A stretch of 64,000 nt of DNA. It comes from VGBO01 sp964453335. GTDB taxonomy: Bacteria; Actinomycetota; Acidimicrobiia; Acidimicrobiales; CAIXPF01. Position numbers and translations under genes: made by a program. Positions 16,257-24,838 of the stretch are shown piece after piece. The notes under the pieces are model-generated. The model searched no databases, was not told where the DNA came from, and saw only the letters and a list, made by a program, of their open reading frames with translations. The stretch covers positions 29,220 through 93,219 of the forward strand of contig CAYVOK010000012.1 of assembly GCA_964453335.1 (NCBI GenBank), given 5' to 3'. Every line of letters begins with the position of its first letter. The first letter of the stretch is position 1.

Positions 16257-17549
16257 GTGGACACCACCGCCGAACCGCCCAGCAGCACCGATCGACCGCC
16301 GTCGGTCGACGCGCTCGCGCGGTCGCTCCGCGGCACCGGTCTCCCCCAACCCCTGCTCGTCGACGTGGCCCGGCGGGTCATCGCCGAAGGGCGCGTCGCC
16401 GACGCGGCGGCCGAGGCGGAGGAGGTGCGGCGCAGGCTCCTGCAACCGGTGATCAACGCGACCGGGGTGCTGCTGCACACCAACCTCGGGCGGGCCCCGT
16501 TCGGCTACACGACGGCGGCGACACCGACGAACCTCGAGCTCCGTCTCGCAGACGGCCGTCGGGGATCGCGCAGCGACCACGTCGCCACGCTGTTCGCACG
16601 GCTCGTCGACGCCGAGGCTGCGCTCGTCGTCAACAACTGTTCCGCCGCGCTGCTGCTCGTGCTCGGTGCGCTCGCGGCAGGGCGTGGGGTCGCGGTGAGC
16701 CGCGGGGAGCTCGTCGAGATCGGCGGCGGGTTCCGGGTGCCCGAGGTGATGACGCAGTCCGGCGCCCGCCTCGTCGAGGTCGGCACGACGAATCGCACCC
16801 GCCGCGCCGACTTCGAACGTGCAGTGACGACGCCGGGGGCCGACGTGGCCGCCGTGCTGAAGGTCCACCAGTCGAACTACCGCATCGTCGGGTTCACCGA
16901 AGGCGTGGAGGTCGACGACCTCGCCGGCCTCGGCGTGCCCGTCGTCGCCGACATCGGGAGCGGTCTGCTCGACGCCGCGTGCCCGTGGCTCGACGGCCCG
17001 CCGCCGGCCTGGCTCGACGGCGAGCCGGCGGCACGCCAGACCCTGCGGGCCGGGGCCGACGTCGTGCTCTTCAGCGCCGACAAGCTGCTCGGCGGCCCGC
17101 AGGCGGGCATCATCGTCGGGCGGGCCGATCTCGTCGCGGCGTGTGCCGCGCACCCGCTCGCCCGGGCGCTCCGACCCGGTGGCCTCGTCCTCGGCGCGCT
17201 GCAGCAGGTCGCGCTCGCCTACCTCGACCGCACGGCCGGTTCGCTCCAGTTCTGGCGGATGGCGACCCGCACGGTCGACGGACTCCGCGCCCGCGCCGAG
17301 GCGCTCGGGGTCGGGACACCGGTCGACCTCGCCGCGGTCCCGGGCGGCGGGACCCTCCCCGGTGTCGAGATCCCCTCCGCGGGTGTGCGCGTCCGCGGCG
17401 ACCACCTCGACGCGCTCCGTCTGCGTGGGCCGGGCGAACGGCCGATCATCGCCCGCGTCCGCGACGGCCACACCGAGGTCGACCTGCGCACCGTGGACGA
17501 GGCGGACGACGCCGAGATCGCCGCCGTGCTCCGCGGTCGCACCGCGTGA
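16257..17549 (+). CDS. selA: L-seryl-tRNA(Sec) selenium transferase
   Basis: A 430-aa PLP enzyme that converts Ser-tRNA(Sec) to Sec-tRNA(Sec) with selenophosphate. Seen are an N-terminal helical tRNA-binding region, INATGVLLHTNLGRAP (66-81), VVNNCSAALLL, KVHQSNYRIVGF and the PLP lysine Lys276 in SADKLLGG. The length is somewhat short of the roughly 460 aa of E. coli SelA but all blocks are there. It overlaps the next gene, a transporter, by GTGA. selB follows as the third gene, so the window holds a selenocysteine operon; selC and selD are not in view. Confidence 0.94.
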   Translation: MDTTAEPPSSTDRPPSVDALARSLRGTGLPQPLLVDVARRVIAEGRVADAAAEAEEVRRRLLQPVINATGVLLHTNLGRAPFGYTTAATPTNLELRLADGRRGSRSDHVATLFARLVDAEAALVVNNCSAALLLVLGALAAGRGVAVSRGELVEIGGGFRVPEVMTQSGARLVEVGTTNRTRRADFERAVTTPGADVAAVLKVHQSNYRIVGFTEGVEVDDLAGLGVPVVADIGSGLLDAACPWLDGPPPAWLDGEPAARQTLRAGADVVLFSADKLLGGPQAGIIVGRADLVAACAAHPLARALRPGGLVLGALQQVALAYLDRTAGSLQFWRMATRTVDGLRARAEALGVGTPVDLAAVPGGGTLPGVEIPSAGVRVRGDHLDALRLRGPGERPIIARVRDGHTEVDLRTVDEADDAEIAAVLRGRTA

Positions 17550-18772
17550 CCACCCCCGGGCCGACCACGCCCACGCCCGCCCTCGGCTCACGCGCCGAGC
17601 TCGCGACGATCACGATCGCGAAGACGGCGTCGAACGCGTCGCTGCGCTGGATCCCGGCCTTCCTCCCCGTCGTCGCATCCGGGATCGGCGTCGGCATCGG
17701 GACGATGGCGACGCTGCTGAGCATCGCCGAGCTGACCGGGCTCGCCGCGGTCGCCGTCGGCCGCCGGGCCGCCACCTCGGGGGAGCGGCGCCTCGTCGCC
17801 GCCGGGCTCGTCGTGAGCTCGCTCGGTTGCCTGGTCGCCGCCACGGTCGCGCACCCGGCCGCGTTCCTCGTCGGGTACGCGGGCATCGCCATCGGTGGGG
17901 TCGTCTTCGTCACCGCCGGGCACCTCTGGATCGGCGGTCGGTACCCCTTCGCCGTCCGTGGCCGGGCGATGGCGCTGTTCGAGACGTCGTGGGCGGCGTC
18001 GCTGCTCGTCGGCGCGCCCACCGCAGCGGTCGTCATCGCGCTGTCGTCGTGGCGGGGCCCGTTCGTCACCTTCGCCGTCGTCGGTCTGGCAGCCGCCGTG
18101 CTCGTCCTCGCACGCCTGCACGACAACCCCGTCCACGTCGTGCCGGCCACCGCACGCCCACGACCGAGCGGACCGCGTGTGAGCGGCCGGCAGCGGGCCC
18201 GGGTCGCGCTGCCGACCGGCGCGCTCGCGACGGTCACCGTGACTGCGCTCGTCTGGAGTTCCGCCGTGGCGGTCTTCACCGTGTTCGGGGCGTGGTTCGA
18301 CCGGTCGTTCGGTTTCGGAGCGGGGACGATCGGCGTCGCCGCCGTGGCGCTCGCGGTCACCGAGCTCGGCGCGTCGGGCGCGGCGACCGTGCTCACCGAC
18401 CGCTGGGGGCCGCCGCGGGCGGTGCGCCGCGGCATCCTCGGGATGTCGATCGCGCTCGTCGGTGTCGCGGTGGCCGGGGACCGGGCCTGGGTCGGGGTCC
18501 TGGCACTCGTGCTGTTCCTCGGCACCTACGAGTTCGGGTTCGTGTCCGGCCTGGCGCTCGCGACCGAGGTCGACCGCTCGGCCCCGGGGCGGGTGATCGG
18601 GCTGACCCACACGGTCGGCACGGTCAGCCGCGCCGGCGGTGCCGTCTGCGGCGGCTGGCTGTTCGAGCGTTGGGGGATGCCTGCGGTCGCCGGGTTCGCT
18701 GCCTGCACGGCGCTGCTGGCTGCGGTCGCGTTGCGTCGCGCCACCCGTGCCCTCGCCCACGCGTCGCCCTAG
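17546..18772 (+). CDS. MFS transporter lodged between selA and selB
   Basis: A 408-aa major facilitator protein with about 12 membrane helices. A central loop (about 190-215, rich in Pro and Arg) separates the halves. GRAMALFETSW and GRVIGLTHTVGT are the helix 4-5 and 10-11 segments of the fold. It starts at a GTG overlapping the selA stop by 4 bp, and selB begins 9 bp after its TAG stop, so it belongs to the sel operon. Substrate is unknown; the position suggests a link to selenium compounds, which is inference only. Confidence 0.82.
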   Translation: MTTPGPTTPTPALGSRAELATITIAKTASNASLRWIPAFLPVVASGIGVGIGTMATLLSIAELTGLAAVAVGRRAATSGERRLVAAGLVVSSLGCLVAATVAHPAAFLVGYAGIAIGGVVFVTAGHLWIGGRYPFAVRGRAMALFETSWAASLLVGAPTAAVVIALSSWRGPFVTFAVVGLAAAVLVLARLHDNPVHVVPATARPRPSGPRVSGRQRARVALPTGALATVTVTALVWSSAVAVFTVFGAWFDRSFGFGAGTIGVAAVALAVTELGASGAATVLTDRWGPPRAVRRGILGMSIALVGVAVAGDRAWVGVLALVLFLGTYEFGFVSGLALATEVDRSAPGRVIGLTHTVGTVSRAGGAVCGGWLFERWGMPAVAGFAACTALLAAVALRRATRALAHASP

Positions 18773-18775
18773 CGT
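18770..18775 (+). promoter_or_regulatory. -10-like box before selB, overlapping the upstream stop codon
   Basis: TAGCGT includes the TAG stop of the MFS gene and lies exactly 6 nt before the GTG of selB. It could give selB an internal leaderless promoter, or be chance because the stop is TAG. Confidence 0.3.
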
Positions 18776-18781
18776 GATCCC

Positions 18782-20503
18782 GTGCACGTCGTCGCCACCG
18801 CCGGTCACGTCGACCACGGCAAGTCGACGCTCGTCCACCGGCTGACGGGCACCGACCCCGACCGCTGGGCGGAGGAGAAGGCCCGCGGGATGACGATCGA
18901 CCTCGGTTTCGGCGTGGCCGAGCTGCCGTCGGGTCGACGGGTGGCGTTCGTCGACGTGCCCGGGCACGTCCGCTTCATCAAGAACATGCTCGCCGGGGTC
19001 GGTGCGGTCGACGCGTGCCTGTTCGTCGTCGCAGCGACGGAGGGCTGGAAGCCCCAGTCCGAGGAGCACCTGCGGATCCTCTCCCTCCTCGGTCTGCGGC
19101 ACGGGATCGTCGCGCTGACGAAGGTCGGCCTCTGCGACGACGACCTGCGGGAGCTCGCCCGCCTCGACGTCGCCGAACACGTCCGCGGCACCTTCCTCGA
19201 GGACGCCCCGATCATCGACGTCGACGTGCCCGCCGGTCTCGGTGTGGAGACCCTGCGCGCGGCACTCGACGACCTGACCGCGACGATGCCGACGTCGGCC
19301 GACCGCGGCCGCCCGCGCCTGTGGGTCGACCGGGTCTTCGCCGCCCGCGGGTCGGGCACGGTGGTGACGGGGACACTCACCGGCGGTGTGCTCCGCGTCG
19401 ACGACGAGCTGACCCTCCTGCCCGCGGACCGCGGGGTGCGGGTGCGCGCGCTGCAGAACCACCACGACCGTGTCGACGAGCTCGCACCCGGCGCCCGGGT
19501 CGCGGTGAACCTGACCGGGGTCGCGCACACCGAGGTCGCGCGGGGTGACGCGCTGGTGCGCGGCGGGCAGTGGCATCGCACACGCACGGTCGACGCGTCG
19601 CTGTCGGTGCTCGACGCGCTCGGCCACGACGTGTCACGGCGGGGCGCGCACGTCGCCTACATCGGTTCGGGCGAGGTGCCCGTGCGCCTGCGGGTGCTCG
19701 GCGGGTCGGCCATCCCGGCGGGTGGCTCCGGGTTCGTGCGGATGCACCTGCCGTGGGCGTTGCCGCTGCTCCCCGGTGACCGGTTCGTGCTGCGGGAGTC
19801 GGGACGTCGCGAGACGATCGGTGGCGGTGAGATCCTCGACGTCGATCCGCGCCGACCGGCCGCACGCGCCCGGCCCGACCGGTCGGTCGACCGGGTCGTC
19901 GCCGAACGCGGGTGGGTGGAGGTCGACGAGCTCGAACGGTTGACGGCGGAGCGACGGGAGGCGTCGGTCGGGCGCTGGGTCGTCGATCCGGGGGTGCTCG
20001 ACGACGTGCGTGCGTCGCTGCGCGAGCGGGTGACGACGGCCGGCCCGCTCGGCCTCGACACGGTCGCCCTCGACGAGCGGGAACGAGCGGTCCTCACCAC
20101 CCTCGACGACGTCGTGGTGGCCGCCGGTCGTGCGACGGTCGGCGTGCCCGTCGACCCGCTCGCCGACCACCCCTACGTGCGGGAGCTCGACGCGTCACCG
20201 TTCGCACCGCCGCCCACCGACGGCGTCGACCGGGCGGAGCTGCGGGAGCTGGTTCGGCGGGGCACGGTCGTCGCCCGCGACGGCGTGCACTTCTCGGCCG
20301 GTGCGATCGAACGGGCGGGTGCGGTCGTCGCCCGGTTGCTCCGCGACCGGCCCGACGGGGTCACGGTCGCCGAGATCCGCGACGCGCTCGGCTGCACACG
20401 CAAGTACGCCCTCCCGCTCGTGGCGTTGCTCGACGAACGCGGGATGACCCGGCGCCGCGGTGATCTGCGGATCGGTGGCCCCCGCCTGCCCGATCCGGTC
20501 TGA
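18782..20503 (+). CDS. selB: selenocysteine-specific elongation factor
   Basis: A 573-aa GTPase that brings Sec-tRNA(Sec) to UGA codons at SECIS hairpins. Domain I has the P-loop GHVDHGKST (8-16), the switch II DVPGH and the TKVG guanine motif; domains II and III follow (RVFAARGSGTVVTGTL and after). The C-terminal winged-helix repeats that read SECIS RNA fill about residues 370-573. Length is within the SelB range (about 580-630) though a little short. GTG 18782 starts the protein at HVVATAGHVDHG, correct for the family. It is convergent with whiB. Confidence 0.94.
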   Translation: MHVVATAGHVDHGKSTLVHRLTGTDPDRWAEEKARGMTIDLGFGVAELPSGRRVAFVDVPGHVRFIKNMLAGVGAVDACLFVVAATEGWKPQSEEHLRILSLLGLRHGIVALTKVGLCDDDLRELARLDVAEHVRGTFLEDAPIIDVDVPAGLGVETLRAALDDLTATMPTSADRGRPRLWVDRVFAARGSGTVVTGTLTGGVLRVDDELTLLPADRGVRVRALQNHHDRVDELAPGARVAVNLTGVAHTEVARGDALVRGGQWHRTRTVDASLSVLDALGHDVSRRGAHVAYIGSGEVPVRLRVLGGSAIPAGGSGFVRMHLPWALPLLPGDRFVLRESGRRETIGGGEILDVDPRRPAARARPDRSVDRVVAERGWVEVDELERLTAERREASVGRWVVDPGVLDDVRASLRERVTTAGPLGLDTVALDERERAVLTTLDDVVVAAGRATVGVPVDPLADHPYVRELDASPFAPPPTDGVDRAELRELVRRGTVVARDGVHFSAGAIERAGAVVARLLRDRPDGVTVAEIRDALGCTRKYALPLVALLDERGMTRRRGDLRIGGPRLPDPV

Positions 20504-20507
20504 GCGA

Positions 20508-20521
20508 CGGCCCGGAGGCCG
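20508..20521. terminator. short hairpin between convergent selB and whiB
   Basis: CGGCC, CGGA loop, GGCCG: 5 bp only, in the 23-bp space between the two stop codons. Weak on its own. Confidence 0.3.
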
Positions 20522-20526
20522 CCGGG

Positions 20527-20799
20527 TCAGCTCGCTTCGCGCTCGAGCAGGACCTGACGGCGTTCGTTCTCGCTCATCCCACCCCAGATGCCGTGCTGCT
20601 CACGGATCTGGAGCGCGTAGGCGAGGCAGTCCGTCCGGACGCCGCACGTGCGGCAGATCGCCTTGGCCTTCGCCTCGCGATCCGCCTTCTCGTGCTTGCG
20701 TTCGAAGCGGGGCGGCGGGAAGAACACCGCCGCGTTCCTCGGACCCCGACACGCCGCTCGGCGCTGCCAGTCCTCTTCTTCGTACCGCTGTGCGCTCAC
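20527..20799 (-). CDS. WhiB-family iron-sulfur transcription factor
   Basis: A 90-aa WhiB/Wbl protein, an actinobacteria-specific regulator that senses redox or NO through a 4Fe-4S cluster and binds the main sigma factor. The four ligands are Cys17, Cys49, Cys52 and Cys58 (AACRG, ICRTCGV, DCLAYAL). The GIWGG turn (70-74) and the basic end ENERRQVLLERE follow. The short acidic N terminus and 90-aa length fit the WhiB1/WhiB2 size class; the exact subclass is uncertain. GTG 20799 lies 9 nt after a TAGGGG box. The neighbouring ArsA-like pair recalls whiB4 beside Rv3679-Rv3680 in Mycobacterium. Confidence 0.93.
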   Translation of the reverse strand: MSAQRYEEEDWQRRAACRGPRNAAVFFPPPRFERKHEKADREAKAKAICRTCGVRTDCLAYALQIREQHGIWGGMSENERRQVLLEREAS

Positions 20800-20829
20800 T
20801 CGATCAGCCCCCTAGCCGAGTGCATCGCA

Positions 20830-20846
20830 TCCGACGTGACATCGGA
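20830..20846. promoter_or_regulatory. imperfect palindrome upstream of whiB
   Basis: TCCGACGT and ACATCGGA face each other around one central base (7 of 8 bp pair), 31 bp before the whiB start, in the expected -35 region. It could be an operator; no regulator is assigned. Confidence 0.35.
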
Positions 20847-20865
20847 CACCCCCGCGGGGACCATA

Positions 20866-20880
20866 CCCGGGCACCCCGGG
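20866..20880. terminator. small hairpin between NfeD and whiB genes
   Basis: CCCGGG, CAC loop, CCCGGG: 6-bp stem, 57 bp after the nfeD-like stop on the minus strand. Possibly a weak terminator, or part of the whiB control region. Confidence 0.25.
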
Positions 20881-20936
20881 CCGGTACAAGCCCGAGACCG
20901 GAAACGTGACGTCGGGCCTGACCTGCGGGAACGCGG

Positions 20937-22211
20937 TCAGGTGGCGGCGGACGTCGCCTCGTCGGCCAGCGTCACGAGCAGGGTCACCCCATCTGCGTCG
21001 ACGACGGTGACCCGGTCGCCCGGTGTCACGTCCGCCGTGCCGACCGAACGCGCCGGCCACTGCGCACCGCGCACCACGACCACACCGTCCGCTGCGACGT
21101 CGGTCGCTGCGACCCCGCCCTCACCGACGAGCCACTCACGGCCGAGCCCGATCACCGAGAACCGGCTCCGCACCATCGCCGGCATCCCCCGCAGGAACAC
21201 CACGAGCGTGAGGGCGAGCGCCGACACCATCGGCACCCAGCTCATCGTCACCCCGTCGTACAGCGCGACCGTGCCGACGGCGAACAGTGCGACGCCGATC
21301 CAGGTCCACAGGCGCGGCACGGCGGTCTGCACGTCGACTGCGAACGCGATGAACGAACCGACGAGGAGCACGAGCGCCCAGGTGCGGAACGGCAGCACAC
21401 CGAGCCCGTAGCAGCCGAGTGCCGTGAACGCCGCGCCGCACAGACCGGCGAGACCGATGCCCGCCGTGTAGAGCTCGAAGAGCAGCAGCCCGAGCCCCAT
21501 CACCAACAGCAGGTAGGCGACCGCTGGGCTCGCGACCGTGTGCAGGAGCTCCGACCCGAGCGAGAGCTGCACGAACCGCACGTCCGTCGCCGGCTCCCGC
21601 TGCACGACACCGTCGACGGTCACCTCACGGGTGGCGACCCCGTCGAGGCCGATCACGAAGTCGCCGACGCTCGGCGCCTCGCGCAGCCCGGCGCCGACCG
21701 CGTCCTCGTAGCCCACGAAGCTGTCGCGCATCCGGTTCGCGAGGTCACCGAAGAGCACACCGAACTCGTCGGCGGGCAGGATCTGCGCCCCGCTGGCACC
21801 GATCCTCGCACCGGGGGCGATCCCCGCCGGTCGAGCTGCTGCGACGAGCTGTGCGGCCGCCCCACGCGCCTGCGCGTTCGACGGGCCGACCCAGATCGCG
21901 ACAGGGACCTCGGAGTCACGGATCCTGCGGGCGAGATCGACGATCCGCTCGTCGGGGACGACCGCACCCGGACTGTTGAACCGCAACACGAGGGTGCGCA
22001 GACCACGCTCGTTCGCACGGTCGATCCGACCCTCCACGAAGTCGACGAGTACCGGGTCCAACAGCCCGCTCACCTCGACGACCTCGACGACCTCCTCGTC
22101 GCCCACCGACGCCGGCGGGGCAGCACCCGCAGGGGCCGCGACGGTCAGGACGGCGAGCACACAGCCCAGGGCGGCGAAGAGACCCCGGAGGGCTAGTGTC
22201 GGTCGAGGCAC
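20937..22211 (-). CDS. NfeD-type membrane protein with ClpP-class domain
   Basis: A 424-aa protein. From GTG 22211 it has a signal peptide (LALRGLFAALGCVLAVLTVAAPAGA), an extracytoplasmic ClpP/SppA-like domain (about 40-215), then about five membrane helices and a C-terminal NfeD OB-fold (about 360-424). Family members (long NfeD) pair with SPFH/stomatin proteins in membrane quality control. The usual serine-protease motif is poorly kept (GARIGASGAQI), so activity is doubtful. An ATG at 22307 is in frame but would overlap the divergent ATPase gene, so I prefer 22211. Confidence 0.82.
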   Translation of the reverse strand: MPRPTLALRGLFAALGCVLAVLTVAAPAGAAPPASVGDEEVVEVVEVSGLLDPVLVDFVEGRIDRANERGLRTLVLRFNSPGAVVPDERIVDLARRIRDSEVPVAIWVGPSNAQARGAAAQLVAAARPAGIAPGARIGASGAQILPADEFGVLFGDLANRMRDSFVGYEDAVGAGLREAPSVGDFVIGLDGVATREVTVDGVVQREPATDVRFVQLSLGSELLHTVASPAVAYLLLVMGLGLLLFELYTAGIGLAGLCGAAFTALGCYGLGVLPFRTWALVLLVGSFIAFAVDVQTAVPRLWTWIGVALFAVGTVALYDGVTMSWVPMVSALALTLVVFLRGMPAMVRSRFSVIGLGREWLVGEGGVAATDVAADGVVVVRGAQWPARSVGTADVTPGDRVTVVDADGVTLLVTLADEATSAAT

Positions 22212-22292
22212 CCTCCCAGCTTCGCCGATCGGGGCGGTCCGCGACCAGGCAGGCCGGGATCGTCCGACCGGACCGCCGCACTGCGAACTCCG

Positions 22293-23300
22293 TTGGACCC
22301 TGCGCACTTCTTCTCATCCTCCCGGGTCGTCGTCGTCGTCGGGAAGGGCGGAGTCGGGTCGTCGACGGTGACGGCGACGTACGCCCGGGCGGCCGCAGCG
22401 GTCGGACGATCGGTCCTCGTCGTCGACGTGGAGGGGCGCACCAGCCTCGACGGTCTCCTCGGTGGCGGACCGTTCGGCTACGAGCCGGTCGACGTCCCGC
22501 CGTCGCCGGAGCCGGTGCCGGGCGGCGACGGCGAGGCGGCACCGGTCCGCGTCTGCGTCGTCGACGCCGACGAGGCACTCGGCGAGTACCTGCGGGCCCG
22601 TGGCCTGCACCGTATCGCCCGGCGGCTGCTCGACGGCGGGCTCGGCGACGTGATCGGCCGTGGTGTCCCGGGCATCGGCGATCTGCTCGTGCTCGGCAAG
22701 ATCCGCCAGCTCGAACAGGCCGGGGCCGCCGACGTGATCGTGGTCGACGCACCCTCGTCCGGTCATGCGGTGAGCTTCCTGCGCGCCGCCGCCGGGCTCG
22801 GTGACGCGGTCCGGTTCGGCCCGATCGCCGAACAGGCGACCGCCGTCGCCGCGATGCTCGCCGACCCGGCCCGCACCCAGGTGCTGCTCGTGACCCTCGC
22901 CGAGGACACACCGGTCAGCGAGGTCGTGGAGGTGGCGTTCGTGCTCGAGGACGACGTCGGCGTCGCGCTCGGTCCCGTCGTGGTGAACGCGTGCGAGACC
23001 CTTCCCGTCGCGCAGCCGCCGACCGACGGACCGGGCGACGCTGCCACGCCGGTCGACGGCGGGCTCCTCGACGCGATACGGGCGGCCACCGCCTTCGACG
23101 ACGGACGTCGACGCCGGGAGGCGGAGCAGCTCGATCGGCTCGGGGAGCTCCTGCCGCTGCCACGACTCCTCCTCGGGCGGCGCCCCGGGGTCGCACTCGG
23201 TCCGTCCGACGTCGCCGCACTCGCCGGGGAGCTTCTCGCCGGCGTCCGGGCGCTGCCCGAGGGGACGGGCCGCACCGACACCGAGGAGATCACCCCGTGA
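22293..23300 (+). CDS. ArsA/Get3-like ATPase, first of a pair, lacking the P-loop lysine
   Basis: A 335-aa SIMIBI-class ATPase. The deviant Walker A reads GKGGVGSST (17-25): the signature Lys18 is kept, but the usual GKT/GKS lysine is Ser23. VDVEGRTSLDG and VVDAPSSGHAVSFL are the switch regions. It resembles Rv3679 (BagA-like) of Mycobacterium and overlaps its partner by GTGA. The start is uncertain: TTG 22293 gives MDPAHFFSSSRVVVVVG, but no ribosome site is clear. Likely function, by analogy, is as one half of a heterodimeric membrane-protein-targeting or stress-related ATPase. Confidence 0.8.
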   Translation: MDPAHFFSSSRVVVVVGKGGVGSSTVTATYARAAAAVGRSVLVVDVEGRTSLDGLLGGGPFGYEPVDVPPSPEPVPGGDGEAAPVRVCVVDADEALGEYLRARGLHRIARRLLDGGLGDVIGRGVPGIGDLLVLGKIRQLEQAGAADVIVVDAPSSGHAVSFLRAAAGLGDAVRFGPIAEQATAVAAMLADPARTQVLLVTLAEDTPVSEVVEVAFVLEDDVGVALGPVVVNACETLPVAQPPTDGPGDAATPVDGGLLDAIRAATAFDDGRRRREAEQLDRLGELLPLPRLLLGRRPGVALGPSDVAALAGELLAGVRALPEGTGRTDTEEITP

Positions 23301-24394
23301 CGGGCGCCGGTCCGCTCGGCGGACTCGTCGGGCGCTGCGACGTCGTCGTCTGCGTCGGCACCGGCGGGGTGGGCAAGACCTCGACGGCGGCGGCGCTCGG
23401 CGTGGCCGTGGCGGCCTCCGGGCGGCGTGCCGTCGTCGTCACCATCGATCCGGCACGGCGGCTCGCCGACGCGCTCGGCGTCGGACGCCTCACCAACACA
23501 CCCCAGCGGATCGAGGGGCTGTGGCCGGGCGCGCTCGACGCAGTCGCGCTCGACGCGACCGCCGCGTTCGACGACCTCGTCCGCCGCCGCGCCCGTGATT
23601 GGGCGCAGGCCGAACGCATCCTCGGCAACCGCTTCTACCGGAGCATCGCGTCGGGCATCGGCGGCACCCAGGAGTACATGGCGGTCGAACTGCTCGCGGA
23701 GCTGCACGGATCGGAGAAGTGGGACGTCGTCGTCGTCGACACCCCGCCGAGTGCGAACGCGCTCGACGCGTTCGACGCACCCGACCGACTGCGACGGTTC
23801 CTCGACCATCGCGTCTACCGGGCGTTGACCGCGTCGGGGACCGGCATCGGACGAGTCGTCGGCCGCACCGCGCACAGCGTGGTCCGCGCCGCCGGGCGCG
23901 TCGCCGGCGGCGAGGTCGTCGACGACGCGATCGCTTTCTTCGCCGCGTTCGACGGCATGGAGGACGAGTTCCGGCGCCGGGCCCGCGACGTCACCGCGTT
24001 GCTCCGGGCGCCGTCGACCGGGTTCGTGCTCGTCACCGCGCCACGCACCGACACCGTCGCCGAGGCCCGGCGCGTCGTCGACGCCCTCGCCGACCGGGGC
24101 CTGCGCATCGACGTGATCGTCGCGAACCGCACGACCCCCCGGTTCACCGACCGACCGGCGTCGACCCTCGTCGGCGCGGACCCCGGACTGCGGACGCTCG
24201 CACGGCTCACCGCCCGCCGCGAGGCGGAGGAGGCGTTGCTCGCCGACCTCGCCGGCGGGGCCGCCAGCGGCCCGGTCGTCGCAGTGCCGCTCCTCGACCG
24301 GGAGGTACACGACGTGGACGCCCTCGTCGAGCTCGGTGCGCTCGCGATGGCCGCCCCGCCGATCGCCGCCGGCGGGCCCCGTCCGGTAGCGTGA
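23297..24394 (+). CDS. ArsA/Get3-like ATPase, second of a pair, lacking the signature lysine
   Basis: A 365-aa partner of the preceding ATPase. Its Walker A is GTGGVGKTS, so it keeps the P-loop Lys but has Thr where the deviant signature Lys should be, the mirror image of its partner. TIDPARRLADALG and VVDTPPSANALDAF are typical of ArsA switch I and II; the DPARRLADALG block also occurs in Rv3680. There is no Cys or His metal site like true ArsA, so arsenite export is unlikely. GTG 23297 overlaps the upstream stop, giving coupled translation and probably equal dosage. Confidence 0.85.
   Translation: MTGAGPLGGLVGRCDVVVCVGTGGVGKTSTAAALGVAVAASGRRAVVVTIDPARRLADALGVGRLTNTPQRIEGLWPGALDAVALDATAAFDDLVRRRARDWAQAERILGNRFYRSIASGIGGTQEYMAVELLAELHGSEKWDVVVVDTPPSANALDAFDAPDRLRRFLDHRVYRALTASGTGIGRVVGRTAHSVVRAAGRVAGGEVVDDAIAFFAAFDGMEDEFRRRARDVTALLRAPSTGFVLVTAPRTDTVAEARRVVDALADRGLRIDVIVANRTTPRFTDRPASTLVGADPGLRTLARLTARREAEEALLADLAGGAASGPVVAVPLLDREVHDVDALVELGALAMAAPPIAAGGPRPVA
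24387..24392 (+). promoter_or_regulatory. -10-like box before the receiver gene
   Basis: TAGCGT, 9 nt before ATG 24402, lying across the end of the second ArsA-like gene. Confidence 0.35.
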
Positions 24395-24401
24395 CGGTCG
24401 T

Positions 24402-24800
24402 ATGCGCGTCCTGCTCGCCACCGATGCCGACTGGATCCACGACGAGGTCGACGCGGCGCTCGCCGACGACACCACCGAGGTGCACCGGGTGCGCCGCGGC
24501 GTCGACGTGCTCGAGGCGGTCCGCACCCTCGACCCGGAGTTCGTGGTGCTCGACCTGCAGATCGGGAACTGCGGCGGGGTGGCGACGTCGTTGCTGCTGC
24601 GCCAGGAGGAGGCGACCGGTCGCCTCGGACGCCGGGCGATCGTGCTCCTGCTCGACCGTGCGGCCGACGTGTTCCTCGCCCGGACCGCCGGCGCCGACGG
24701 GTGGCTCGTCAAGCCGCTCGACAGCCTGCGGCTCCGTCGGGCGATGACCCGCACCCTCGCCGGCGAGGCGTACGTCGAGGGGAGTGCTGCGGCGTCGTAG
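24402..24800 (+). CDS. stand-alone receiver-domain protein
   Basis: A 132-aa protein that is only a CheY-like receiver. The phosphorylatable Asp51 lies in VVLDLQIGNCGG and the conserved Lys104 in WLVKPLDS. The Thr/Ser normally after beta-4 is replaced (VLLLDRA), so signalling may be weak or phosphorylation-independent. No output domain follows. It is 7 bp downstream of the ArsA-like pair, and tRNA-Pro follows it. The partner kinase is not in the window. Confidence 0.78.
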   Translation: MRVLLATDADWIHDEVDAALADDTTEVHRVRRGVDVLEAVRTLDPEFVVLDLQIGNCGGVATSLLLRQEEATGRLGRRAIVLLLDRAADVFLARTAGADGWLVKPLDSLRLRRAMTRTLAGEAYVEGSAAAS

Positions 24801-24838
24801 TGCTAACGTCGCCGTCCGCACCGCAGGGTGCGACGCAA

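Noticed and set aside
16211..20526. A selC (tRNA-Sec) gene beside selA/selB
   Set aside because: The gaps are at most 46 bp and no 90-nt cloverleaf with a UCA anticodon is present; selC must be elsewhere.
22209..22307. ATG at 22307 as start of the NfeD-type protein
   Set aside because: It would overlap the divergent ATPase gene and add 32 residues before the signal peptide; GTG 22211 fits the signal peptide.
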